DNA of 64,000 nucleotides from JBFGCM01 sp041581135. GTDB lineage: Bacteria; Actinomycetota; Acidimicrobiia; Spongiisociales; UBA5794. Under the pieces are notes generated by a model. The model did not search any database. It was not told where the DNA came from and saw only the letters and a program-made list of their open reading frames with translations. Every line of letters begins with the position of its first letter. Position 1 is the stretch's first letter. The DNA lies in the NCBI GenBank assembly GCA_041581135.1, contig JBFGCM010000007.1:1-64000 (forward strand), given 5' to 3'. Position numbers and translations under genes: made by a program. This document shows, in pieces, positions 16,844 to 24,728 of this stretch.

Positions 16844-18089
16844 CCATCAACAGCACGAGACTCCACCACACCCCCTCGAGCCCCCAGCCCATCGGCCCCA
16901 CCATCGCCAGACCCCCGACGGTGGCGGCGGCAGCCACGACCATCCACCTGGCGAGGTAGCCGAACGCCTGCGCACCGATCGCAATGCCGTCCCAGACGAA
17001 CACGAGCGCATTGAGCGGTTGCATGACGATCACCAGCCAGTACACCGCTCCCACCGCCGCCACCACCGCGGCATCGTCCGTGAAGAGCGATGGCAAGAAC
17101 GGCCGGCCGATCCAGAGCGCGACCGACAGCCCGACTCCGGCGACGAGGCCAAGGCCGAGGAGCCGCACAGTCACGTCGCGAGCAAGCCGCACGTCGACCG
17201 CCAAGTAGCGACCGACCATCGCCTGGCCGGCCACGGCGAGCGCGTCGAGGACCAGGGCGAGGAACAACCACACCTGAAAGGCCACCTGGTGGGCGGCCAC
17301 GGCGATGGTGCCGAGCCGGGTCGCGACCGCGGTGGCATAGGTGAACGCGGCCAGCAGCGCCGCCGTGCGCAGCACCAGTGCCCGACCGGCGCCCAGCAGG
17401 TGGCGCGCGTCCGACCACTTCGGCCGAGTCAGCACCACTCCGAGTTCGATACGGCGCGACTTCAGCAACAACCACCCGAACCAGAACGCACCCAGCCACT
17501 GCGCCACCACCGTTGCCCACGCCGCCCCCGCAACCCCCAATCCTGCTCCGAAGATGAGGAGCGGGTCCAACGCCAGGTTGATCACCGACACCACGACGGC
17601 CACTACGAACGGGGTGCGCGTGTCCTGGTACCCGCGGAAGGCACCATGGCCGACCGTGCTCAGCAACACGGCCGGCACGGCGAGCGCCCTGATTCGTAGG
17701 TACGTCAGTGCCGGAGGCGCCACCTCCTCGCCGGCGCCCATCACGCTCACGAACGCATCGTCGAACAACCACAGCGCGAGCGTTCCGGCGACGCCCAGGA
17801 CGAGGCCCACCGCCAGCGCGGTCGCGACGAAGCGGCCGGCGCGCTCTCGCCTGCCTTCCGCGACCTCGGCGGCCACGAAGGGCGTGGTGCCGTACGCAAG
17901 GAAGTTGAACAGGAAGAACGCCACCCCGAACACGGCGCCGGCGACCGCCAAACCGCCCAACTCGGCTGGTCCCAGCCGACCGACCCAGGCCGTGTCAACG
18001 AGCGACACCAGAGGGTCCGCCGCCAGGGCGCCCAGCGCCGGAAGGGCCAGCCGAGCGATCTCATGGTCGTACGGGCTGCGGAACCTCAT
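16761..18089 (-). CDS. MATE-family multidrug/sodium antiporter
   Basis: 442 residues from the ATG at 18089 (MRFRSPYDHEIARLALPALG); the open frame to 18206 would run into nth and is rejected. Twelve helices are expected. The MATE N-terminal pattern is seen in the first helix (PALGALAADPLVSLVDTAWV) and the pseudo-repeat with VPAVLLSTVGHGAFRGYQDT. This subgroup resembles DinF. It probably exports drugs or metabolites in exchange for sodium or protons. It starts 25 bases after nth, so the two are likely co-transcribed. Confidence 0.9.
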   Translation of the reverse strand: MRFRSPYDHEIARLALPALGALAADPLVSLVDTAWVGRLGPAELGGLAVAGAVFGVAFFLFNFLAYGTTPFVAAEVAEGRRERAGRFVATALAVGLVLGVAGTLALWLFDDAFVSVMGAGEEVAPPALTYLRIRALAVPAVLLSTVGHGAFRGYQDTRTPFVVAVVVSVINLALDPLLIFGAGLGVAGAAWATVVAQWLGAFWFGWLLLKSRRIELGVVLTRPKWSDARHLLGAGRALVLRTAALLAAFTYATAVATRLGTIAVAAHQVAFQVWLFLALVLDALAVAGQAMVGRYLAVDVRLARDVTVRLLGLGLVAGVGLSVALWIGRPFLPSLFTDDAAVVAAVGAVYWLVIVMQPLNALVFVWDGIAIGAQAFGYLARWMVVAAAATVGGLAMVGPMGWGLEGVWWSLVLLMVIRGSALAVWQLRGPLRADRVPSSPGA

Positions 18090-18114
18090 GGGGTGGCAGC
18101 GGCCGATCGCTCGC

Positions 18115-18780
18115 TCACGGGGGACCGGGCGTCTTGTCCGGGTATGGGCAGCGATCTGCGAGAGGACACTCCCAGCAGCGAGGACGCTTGGCATCGCAGA
18201 CGTCACGCCCGAACTGAATCACCCGCATCGAGATGCCCGACCACTTCCCTCGGGGGTAAAGCGCCATGAGCTTGGCCTCCACCTTCACAGGGTCGGATTC
18301 GTCCACCAGGCCGAGGCGATTGGTGACGCGCTTCACGTGCGTGTCGACTGCGATCGCGGGGATGTCCCACATCTCCGCCAGCACCACCGATGCAGTCTTG
18401 CGGCCCACACCCCGCAGCTTGACGAGTTGGTCGAGATCCCGGGGTACCTCACCACCGTATGTGTCGAGCAGATCGACGGAGAGCTCCTGGATGGACTTGG
18501 CCTTCTGCCTGAAGAACCCGGTCGAGTACACCATCTGCTCGACCTCCTCGGGATTGGCCGCCGCAAGGTCGGCCGGGGTGGGCCAGCGGTCGAACAGACG
18601 ACCCGACACCTTGTTGACGTTCTCGTCGGTGGTCTGCGCCGACAGCACGGTGACGACCAACAGCTGCCACGGGTTGTCGTAGTCGAGTGCGGTGCCGATG
18701 TCGGGGTAGCGTTTCTCGAGGCGGTTGAGGACGACCCGTGCCGCGCGACGCTCGGCGGCGGTTGTCTCCGGGAGCTGCAT
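18115..18780 (-). CDS. nth: Endonuclease III (base excision repair)
   Basis: 221 residues from the ATG at 18780. A DNA glycosylase/AP lyase for oxidised pyrimidines. The helix-hairpin-helix LVKLRGVGRKTASVVLAE carries the catalytic Lys128, and the catalytic Asp146 is in AVDTHVKRV. The [4Fe-4S] cluster loop is complete with spacing C-x6-C-x2-C-x5-C (CDAKRPRCWECPLADRC). Longer starts to 18834 are not needed. Divergent from xpt. Confidence 0.97.
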   Translation of the reverse strand: MQLPETTAAERRAARVVLNRLEKRYPDIGTALDYDNPWQLLVVTVLSAQTTDENVNKVSGRLFDRWPTPADLAAANPEEVEQMVYSTGFFRQKAKSIQELSVDLLDTYGGEVPRDLDQLVKLRGVGRKTASVVLAEMWDIPAIAVDTHVKRVTNRLGLVDESDPVKVEAKLMALYPRGKWSGISMRVIQFGRDVCDAKRPRCWECPLADRCPYPDKTPGPP

Positions 18781-18783
18781 GAG

Positions 18784-18822
18784 GGCTCGGATGTTACCTC
18801 TCGAGCCCCCTACCGTCGGGGG
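18784..18822. promoter_or_regulatory. Two mutually exclusive hairpins between nth and xpt
   Basis: GGCTCG (18784-18789) pairs with CGAGCC (18802-18807), and CCCCC (18806-18810) pairs with GGGGG (18818-18822). They share bases 18806-18807. They lie 70-110 bases before xpt. No known purine riboswitch core was recognised. Confidence 0.3.
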
Positions 18823-18891
18823 CGAGGTCACCACGGCACAGCGGCATCGAGGCCGGGCGTAGTCACGACGTCACGAGTACGCTTGCGCCTC

Positions 18892-19452
18892 TTGGATCTG
18901 CGCACTGCCGTCGAGAGGCACTCCCGGGTAGAGGGGAACCTGTTGCTCGTGGACGAGTTCCTCAACCATCGGGTGGATCCGGGCGTGCTCGCCGACATCG
19001 GGGCCTCGTTCTCCGCGTGCTTCGGGCCGAGTGCGCCGGACGCCATCATCACGGCAGAGGCGTCCGGTATCCCTCCGGCCATCGCCACCGGTCTGGCGCT
19101 CCGCGTTCCCGTGGTGTACGCCAAGAAGTTCCTCGGCCCGGGCGACCGCTATGCGTATTTCCGCGAAGTGGTCTCACCGACCAAGGGCGCCGAGTACCGC
19201 GTGGAAGTTGCCCGCCGGTTGCTGCAGGCGGGACAACGGATGATCGTCCTCGACGACTTCCTCTCGGGTGGTCGAACCGCCGAGGCACTCGGTGACATCA
19301 TCGAGGAGGCAGGGTCGACGGTGGCCGGAATGGGCTTCGTCATCGAGAAGACCTACATGGAAGGACGCAGCCGGCTCGAGAACCATGGCTGGGAAGTCCA
19401 TTCCCTGGTCAAGGTGCATTCGCTCGACGACGGGGTGATGAGGCTGGGATGA
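18892..19452 (+). CDS. xpt: Xanthine phosphoribosyltransferase
   Basis: About 186 residues. It salvages xanthine to XMP. The Bacillus-type Xpt pattern is clear: LVDEFLNHRVDPGVLADIG at the N terminus, EASGIPPAIATGLAL, and the PRPP loop as VLDDFLSGGRTAEAL, followed by VIEKTYMEGR. The start is uncertain because there is no ATG: TTG at 18892 or 18883 gives the family length, and the open frame continues upstream only as a shadow of nth and the MATE gene. The stop overlaps the thioesterase start (ATGA). Confidence 0.9.
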   Translation: MDLRTAVERHSRVEGNLLLVDEFLNHRVDPGVLADIGASFSACFGPSAPDAIITAEASGIPPAIATGLALRVPVVYAKKFLGPGDRYAYFREVVSPTKGAEYRVEVARRLLQAGQRMIVLDDFLSGGRTAEALGDIIEEAGSTVAGMGFVIEKTYMEGRSRLENHGWEVHSLVKVHSLDDGVMRLG

Positions 19453-19907
19453 CGACGGAGCTTCCCGACGGAGTACCACTGGCAGAGGCGGTCACCGCCA
19501 TCAAGCGGCAGTATGAGCGGTGTTTCGGGTGCGGCGATGCCAACCCGATGGGATTGCGCCTCGCCGAGTTCGTCAAGAACGGCGACACCATCACGGCTGC
19601 GTTCACTCCACGATCGGACTTCCGCGGCTTCGAGGGTGTCCTCCACGGCGGCATCGTGATGGCAGCGCTGGACGAGGTGATGGCGTGGACCGCGATGCTG
19701 GTCGAAGGCGTCTTCGTGGTCACGGGCACGCTCGATGTGCGGTTCGGGAAGACCGCCCCGGTCGACGCCGGCTACGAGATGCAGGGGAAGTTGGAGAAGC
19801 GCCGCGGGAAGCGCCTCATCATCTCCGGCGAGATGCGAACGGCCGAGACGACAGTGGCGTCCGCCCGCGGTCTCTTCGTCGCCGACGAGCGGGTGAATGT
19901 TCCCTGA
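19449..19907 (+). CDS. PaaI-type hotdog-fold thioesterase
   Basis: 152 residues. The hotdog helix signature VLHGGIVMAALDEVMAW is present, and the N terminus has CFGCGDANPMGLRL, a Cys-x2-Cys and N-P-M-G pattern common in this thioesterase group. It probably hydrolyses an acyl-CoA; the acyl group is unknown. Coupled to xpt by a 4-base overlap, although no functional link to xanthine salvage is evident. Confidence 0.88.
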   Translation: MTTELPDGVPLAEAVTAIKRQYERCFGCGDANPMGLRLAEFVKNGDTITAAFTPRSDFRGFEGVLHGGIVMAALDEVMAWTAMLVEGVFVVTGTLDVRFGKTAPVDAGYEMQGKLEKRRGKRLIISGEMRTAETTVASARGLFVADERVNVP

Positions 19908-19929
19908 CCGCACGAGGTAGGTTGCCGCC

Positions 19930-20322
19930 GTGCACTTCGCCCGCTGGATCATCCTCATCGGCTATGCCCTGGCCGCTGCCGCCCTGGCGCTGCCCTATCT
20001 CAGCGCGCCGCTGATCGGCCACGTGAACGGGGTCGAAGGCGACGCCTGGCCGGTGCTGCTCTTCCTCTTCCCGGCTGCACTCCTTGCGCTCGCGGGGGAC
20101 CGCGGCGAGGGATTCGGGCCGGTGAGCGCGGTCGTTGCCATCGTCTCGTGCAGCGTGGCCCTGCTGTTCGCCGTCGCCAAAGTCGCCGACGCCGCTGATG
20201 CCGCCGACCTCGCCCGAGCCGCCAGCGGCGACGGCTCCATCGGCATGGGGGCGTGGGCGCTCGTGGTCACGACCCTCGTGACGATCGGCGGGTGTGTCGC
20301 CGCACTGAGCCGGCGGGTCTGA
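19930..20322 (+). CDS. Small membrane protein, unknown function
   Basis: 130 residues, GTG start at 19930, 22 bases after the thioesterase. Four hydrophobic segments (about 4-27, 42-58, 64-86 and 107-125) with short polar loops suggest a four-helix membrane protein. The loop between helices 3 and 4 is Asp/Ala-rich. I recognise no family. Confidence 0.75.
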   Translation: MHFARWIILIGYALAAAALALPYLSAPLIGHVNGVEGDAWPVLLFLFPAALLALAGDRGEGFGPVSAVVAIVSCSVALLFAVAKVADAADAADLARAASGDGSIGMGAWALVVTTLVTIGGCVAALSRRV

Positions 20323-20329
20323 CGATCGC

Positions 20330-20764
20330 TCAGCTCATCGCCACAACGATGCCGAGACCGATGGCCAGGTACCCGAAGCCTCCGATCACCTGCCAGAAGG
20401 CGCGCGGATTGGCTTCCGGACGCAGCCCGGCGCGCAACCGGGCCATCGGATCTCGCGGCTTCTCGGCGTTGTCGGCGTCGGGGGCGGACAGGTCGTCGTC
20501 GACCGTGCTCCTCGCCCCGAAGAGTGCCTCCACCGAGCCCAACGTCAGGTTGCGGTAGCCACCGCCGGAGGTACCGCCGGCCATGAGCAGGATGATGCCG
20601 TAGAACAGGATCGTGTAGCCGACGGCGACGAGCACGCGCGAGCTGCTCAGCAGGCCGATGAGGCCACCTGCGACCGCAGAGAGCACCAGGCCCAGGCCAA
20701 AGCTCTTCAGGTAGCCGGGCATGCGCTGGCTGAGAGGCAGTTCCTCTGGCTTATCGGCATCCAT
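20330..20764 (-). CDS. Membrane protein with cytoplasmic acidic loop, unknown function
   Basis: 144 residues from the ATG at 20764; a longer open frame to 20965 crosses the neighbouring gene. Segments at about 23-43, 48-68 and 122-142 are hydrophobic. Between the second and third is a polar stretch with TVDDDLSAPDADNAEKPRDP. A hydrophobic region followed by GGTSGGGYRNLTLG is distinctive but not one I can assign. It ends 7 bases from the convergent gene at 19930-20322. Confidence 0.75.
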   Translation of the reverse strand: MDADKPEELPLSQRMPGYLKSFGLGLVLSAVAGGLIGLLSSSRVLVAVGYTILFYGIILLMAGGTSGGGYRNLTLGSVEALFGARSTVDDDLSAPDADNAEKPRDPMARLRAGLRPEANPRAFWQVIGGFGYLAIGLGIVVAMS

Positions 20765-20781
20765 GGGGTTCAAGTGTCCCT

Positions 20782-21069
20782 TCAGCCGACGACCGTCATG
20801 TGCCGGGACGCATCGCGCCGGGCTCGCATGCGCCGCAGCATGAGCACGGCGACACGGAGCACACCCAGGAGCACGAACAGCGACAGCATGAGCACGCCGA
20901 TGAGCTCGGGACCGTCGAAGTACCCGGTCCGGCAAGAGCCGAGGCCACGATCGCAGATTCCCCACCCGTCACCGCCGCCCACCAGGTCGAGCAACACGAG
21001 CAGCGGCACGCTGGCCACGGCGATGATGGCGGCGAGGATCACCCCGATGAAGATGCGAATCGCGATCAC
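20782..21069 (-). CDS. Small membrane protein with two cysteines, unknown function
   Basis: 95 residues, GTG start. Two hydrophobic segments (about 3-28 and 57-78) flank an extracytoplasmic loop with GGGDGWGICDRGLGSCRTG, in which two Cys seven residues apart could form a disulfide. The C terminus is Arg-rich (LRRMRARRDASRH). It lies between folA and another membrane gene on the same strand, 9 bases after folA, so it is probably in the thyA-folA transcript. Confidence 0.7.
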   Translation of the reverse strand: MIAIRIFIGVILAAIIAVASVPLLVLLDLVGGGDGWGICDRGLGSCRTGYFDGPELIGVLMLSLFVLLGVLRVAVLMLRRMRARRDASRHMTVVG

Positions 21070-21078
21070 GACGAGAGG

Positions 21079-21582
21079 TTACCCCCGGGGGGCCCTATCG
21101 AAGGTGCGGTAGGTGAAGGCGAGCTCGTGACGCTCGTCCGCCGGGTGGTGCGATTCCGCGATCAGGGTCCACCGTGACCAGTCCACACGCGGCATGTAGG
21201 TGTCCCCCTCGACCTCGCCATGGACACAGGTCACCTCGAGCCGATCGGCCATTGGCAGCGTCACTTCGAACACACTGGCTCCACCGATGACGAATGCCGT
21301 GTCCCCGGCGACAGCAGCCAGGGCCTCCTCGAAGGAACGTGCCGTCTCGGCGCCGATTGCCAGATACTCCTCGTTGTGCGTCAGCACGATGTTCTGGCGC
21401 TCGGGCAGCGGCCGGCGCGGCAGCGATTCCCAGGTGGCCCGGCCCATGATCACGGCACCTCCCAGCGTCAGCGCCTTGAACCGGGCCAACTCGTCGGGCA
21501 GGTGCCACGGCAGGCCTCCTCGGTCGCCGATGACGTCGTTCTCCGCCATCGCCCAGAGCAACGTGATCCGGGGTCGGATCAC
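21079..21582 (-). CDS. folA: Dihydrofolate reductase
   Basis: 167 residues, GTG start overlapping the thyA stop. It regenerates tetrahydrofolate from the dihydrofolate made by ThyA. LLWAMAENDVIGDRGGLPWHLPDE is split by the usual folate-site residues, with WHLPDELARFK containing the catalytic acid. VIMGRATWESLP and FVIGGASVFEVTLPMADRLE are the NADPH-binding segments. Length and order are standard for the family. Confidence 0.97.
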   Translation of the reverse strand: MIRPRITLLWAMAENDVIGDRGGLPWHLPDELARFKALTLGGAVIMGRATWESLPRRPLPERQNIVLTHNEEYLAIGAETARSFEEALAAVAGDTAFVIGGASVFEVTLPMADRLEVTCVHGEVEGDTYMPRVDWSRWTLIAESHHPADERHELAFTYRTFDRAPRG

Positions 21583-22373
21583 ACGGCGACCGGCGCGGAG
21601 ATGTGCGGATGGGGGTCGTAGTCGACCACAGAGACGTCGTCGAACGTGAACCCGTCGATCGACGACACCGTCGGGTTCAAGATGAGCTTCGGGAGCGACC
21701 GCGGCGCACGAGTCAGCTGCAAGCGCGCCTGCTCGAGGTGGTTGTCGTACAGGTGAGCGTCACCAAGGGTGTGGACGAACTCGCCCGGCCCGAGGCCGGT
21801 CACCTGGGCAACCATCGCCGTGAGCAACGAGTAGCTGGCGATGTTGAACGACACGCCCAGGAACACATCCGCCGAACGCTGGTAGAGCTGGCACGACAGC
21901 CGACCGTCGGCGACATAGAACTGGAACATCATGTGACATGGCGGCAGCGCCATCTCCGAGATCTCGCCGACGTTCCAGGCGTTCACGATGAGCCGGCGGC
22001 TGTCGGGATTCGATCGGATCTGCTCGATCACCTCGGCGAGCTGATCGATGGTGTCCCCCGAGGGTGTGCCCCAGGACCGCCACTGCTTGCCGTACACCGG
22101 GCCGAGCTCGCCGTGCTCGTCCGCCCACTCGTTCCAGATGCGGACGCCGTTGTCGTTGAGGTAGCCGATGTTCGTGTCGCCGGCGATGAACCACAGCAGC
22201 TCGTGCACGATGGAGCGCAGATGCAGCTTCTTGGTGGTGACCATCGGGAATCCGGCGGAGAGATCGAACCGCATCTGGTGACCGAACACCGAGCGAGTGC
22301 CGGTGCCGGTGCGGTCGGACTTCGCGGTGCCGTGTTCGAGGACGTGATCGAGGAGGTCGAGGTACTGCCGCAT
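21579..22373 (-). CDS. thyA: Thymidylate synthase (folate-dependent)
   Basis: 264 residues, the same length as E. coli ThyA, with catalytic Cys146 in MALPPCHMMFQFYV at the equivalent position. RTGTGTRSVFG binds phosphate, and QRSADVFLGVSFNIASYSLL and HTLGDAHLYDNHLEQ are conserved folate and dUMP contacts. It methylates dUMP to dTMP using methylenetetrahydrofolate, and is coupled to folA. Confidence 0.98.
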   Translation of the reverse strand: MRQYLDLLDHVLEHGTAKSDRTGTGTRSVFGHQMRFDLSAGFPMVTTKKLHLRSIVHELLWFIAGDTNIGYLNDNGVRIWNEWADEHGELGPVYGKQWRSWGTPSGDTIDQLAEVIEQIRSNPDSRRLIVNAWNVGEISEMALPPCHMMFQFYVADGRLSCQLYQRSADVFLGVSFNIASYSLLTAMVAQVTGLGPGEFVHTLGDAHLYDNHLEQARLQLTRAPRSLPKLILNPTVSSIDGFTFDDVSVVDYDPHPHISAPVAV

Positions 22374-22412
22374 CGCTCGCCGATCATACGACCGCGACGT
22401 CGTGACGCGCGG

Positions 22413-22637
22413 TCATTCCTCGCTGCTCGCCAATGGGATGCGCAGGGTCAGTGTCTCCCCGTCTTCGACCGTCCATTCGGCCTGACCCACGAGGGAGTAA
22501 TCGAGGTAGTCGAGTTCGGCCTGTTTGATGAACGCGCGCCGCGCATCGGCCTCCAGCGGCGGGATGCCCCGCGCCTTGACCGCGGCGGCCCGCTCTCGGA
22601 ACCGCGCCAGGAACTGGTCGATGTCGAACTCTGCCAC
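22413..22637 (-). CDS. Small acidic protein, unknown function
   Basis: 74 residues from a GTG at 22637, chosen because AGGAGG lies 5 bases upstream; the open frame to 22841 has no support and lies in the divergent gene. It is acidic, predicted mainly helical, with a C-terminal strand-like LTLRIPL. No Cys, signal or membrane segment. I recognise no family. Confidence 0.65.
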   Translation of the reverse strand: MAEFDIDQFLARFRERAAAVKARGIPPLEADARRAFIKQAELDYLDYSLVGQAEWTVEDGETLTLRIPLASSEE

Positions 22638-22710
22638 AGGACCCTCCTGAGTCACCCTCCGGCCCGCCGAACCGGATTGGTGCAGGCTACTCGCAACTAG
22701 TCTCGCCGCC

Positions 22711-23580
22711 GTGCTCGACCGGCGCCTCCTGTTCGTCTCCGGTAAGGGCGGCGTGGGCAAGTCGGCCGTGACCGCGGCGCTTGCCACCGTCGCCGCCCGC
22801 CGTGGCCGGCGCGTCCTCGTCATGGGGCTCGTCGACCACATCGGCTTGGCGTCACACTTCGGCGTCGACCACCTGAGCTACCGGGCCCAGGAGATCCGTC
22901 CCGGGCTGTTCGCGCTGGCCGTGGACCGCTCGAGCGCACTCGACGAGTACCTCCGCCTGCAGGTCCCCACGCCGAAGGCGGCACCCACCGGTCCCATCAC
23001 GGCCGCCCTCGCCGCGGTCGTCGACACCGTTCCCGGGGTGCGTGAGATCGTGAGCATCGGAAAGCCGATCTACGAGCTGTGGCAGGACGAGTGGGATCTC
23101 GTCATCGTCGACGCCGTGCCGCTCGGCCAGCTCATCTCCTACCTGCGGGCGCCGATCACCATCCGCGACCTGGTCCCCAGCGGACGGGTGCGAGAGCAGG
23201 CGGCGAGGATGCGCGCCGCCCTGCTCGATCCATCCACCTCCGGATTGGTGTTGGTCGTGACGCCGGAAGAACTGCCGGTGGCCGAAACCGTGCAGGCGCT
23301 GGACCAGCTCGCCGACGAGCCGGTCATCGATGTCGCCGGCATCACGGTGAACCGCGTGCTACCGCCATTGGACTCCATCGATATCGCCGCGCTGCCCCCT
23401 GGCCCTCACGCCGATGCCGCCATGCTCCACACACAGCTCGTTGCGGAGCAGGCGAGTTGGCTCGCGTCCCTGCCGCGCGACGTGGAGCTCCCCTACCTCT
23501 TTGGGCTCCACACCCCGCCCGAAGTTGCGGCCCGTCTGGCCGACGAGTGGGAGGACCAATGGACGGGTGAGGCGCCATGA
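22711..23580 (+). CDS. ArsA/Get3-like ATPase, subunit A (signature lysine kept)
   Basis: 289 residues, GTG start. The deviant Walker A is complete with the signature lysine (SGKGGVGKSAV, residues 10-17). The switch I position reads MGLVDHIGL, without the usual DPA, and switch II reads VDAVPLGQL, without DTxPTG, so hydrolysis by this subunit alone looks doubtful. The stop overlaps the next gene (ATGA). Paired genes of this kind are known in actinobacteria, for example Rv3679-Rv3680 of M. tuberculosis, described as a Get3-like complex linked to redox balance and stress tolerance. The substrate here is unknown. Confidence 0.88.
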   Translation: MLDRRLLFVSGKGGVGKSAVTAALATVAARRGRRVLVMGLVDHIGLASHFGVDHLSYRAQEIRPGLFALAVDRSSALDEYLRLQVPTPKAAPTGPITAALAAVVDTVPGVREIVSIGKPIYELWQDEWDLVIVDAVPLGQLISYLRAPITIRDLVPSGRVREQAARMRAALLDPSTSGLVLVVTPEELPVAETVQALDQLADEPVIDVAGITVNRVLPPLDSIDIAALPPGPHADAAMLHTQLVAEQASWLASLPRDVELPYLFGLHTPPEVAARLADEWEDQWTGEAP

Positions 23581-24653
23581 CGCGGGCGATCATCGTCACC
23601 GGCGCCGGGGGCGTGGGGAAGACCACCATCTCGGCCGGGCTGGCAGTGGCTGCTGCGTCGCGGAAGATGCGAGCCTTGGTGCTGACGGTGGACCCGGCAC
23701 GCCGTCTGGCCGGCGCTCTCGGCCTGGAGGACCTGGGCAACGAGCCCACCGAGGTGACCGCCTTACCTGGTCTCGACGCGGCCATGCTGGACGCCGCAGC
23801 CTCTTGGGAGGCGATCATCGACCGCCATGCCCCCGCCGACGCCGCGGCCCGCCTGCACGACAATCCGTTCTTTCGCGCCATCGCCGATCGCTTCCCGGCG
23901 ACCCAGTCGTACGCAGCGGGAGAGCAGATGTCGGCCTACATCGAGTCCCGGTTCTGGGACATCGTCATCATCGACACCCCGCCGGCGGGCGGCGGTATCG
24001 AGTTCTACTCGGCACCGCGCCGCATGCGCGATCTCGTGGGCGGCAAGCTGCTGCGGTGGCTCACCGGCGCCGGGCTGCCCGGACGACGAACGCTGTATCG
24101 CATCACCGCTCGCCCCGTCCTGCGCTTCACCGACACCATCCTCGGCGGGCAGCTGCTCGAACAGGTCGCCGAATTCCTGCTCGATCTGCGGACGATCTAC
24201 GACGGGCTCTCGGCACGCGCCCACACTGTCGAAGGGCATCTCGCCGAGGCGGAGACGGTGGTGGTCACCACCACGGACCCCACCCCCATCCGGGAAGCGC
24301 ATCGGTTCTTCACCGACGAGAGTGTCCCGACGCCCACCCGGCTCGTCTTCAACCGGACACTGCCATCCGACTGGGCACATCGACATCCCGTGCCCGACGG
24401 TCCCGACGAGGAGACCCGCCGGATCCTGCGTGACAACCTGGAGCGATGGGGCACCGAGGTGCGCCGCCAGGCCGACGCCCGTAGCGAGTTCGCGGGCCAG
24501 TTCGGGGCGCGTATCGTGACTGTGCCGTGGTTGGCCGAGGCTCCCACCGATCTGACCGCGCTCGGCACGATGATCGAGTCAGCCGAGGGTTGGGACCTCG
24601 ACGGCCTGCTTCAGGGCCCTGAACCGGGTCGACAACCCGCAATCGACCCCTAA
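23577..24653 (+). CDS. ArsA/Get3-like ATPase, subunit B (switch regions kept)
   Basis: 358 residues. Walker A reads TGAGGVGKTTISAG: the P-loop is intact but the signature lysine is Ala. Switch I (LTVDPARRLAGALG) and switch II (IIDTPPAGGG) are present, as is a DPTPIREA-type nucleotide contact near the end. It is complementary to the preceding subunit and translated in overlap with it, so the two probably form a heterodimer in which subunit A supplies the trans-acting lysine. Cytosolic; no membrane segment is visible. Confidence 0.9.
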   Translation: MTRAIIVTGAGGVGKTTISAGLAVAAASRKMRALVLTVDPARRLAGALGLEDLGNEPTEVTALPGLDAAMLDAAASWEAIIDRHAPADAAARLHDNPFFRAIADRFPATQSYAAGEQMSAYIESRFWDIVIIDTPPAGGGIEFYSAPRRMRDLVGGKLLRWLTGAGLPGRRTLYRITARPVLRFTDTILGGQLLEQVAEFLLDLRTIYDGLSARAHTVEGHLAEAETVVVTTTDPTPIREAHRFFTDESVPTPTRLVFNRTLPSDWAHRHPVPDGPDEETRRILRDNLERWGTEVRRQADARSEFAGQFGARIVTVPWLAEAPTDLTALGTMIESAEGWDLDGLLQGPEPGRQPAIDP

Positions 24654-24728
24654 CCAGCGCTTGTAGATTCACTCAACCGACGACCGATGTGGCCGATAAC
24701 CAGACCAGCAGCGGGAAGGGACCGGCGC

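Noticed and set aside
17341..19452. 703-codon plus-strand ORF
   Set aside because: Only its last 187 codons are the real xpt; the rest is the antisense shadow of the MATE and nth genes.
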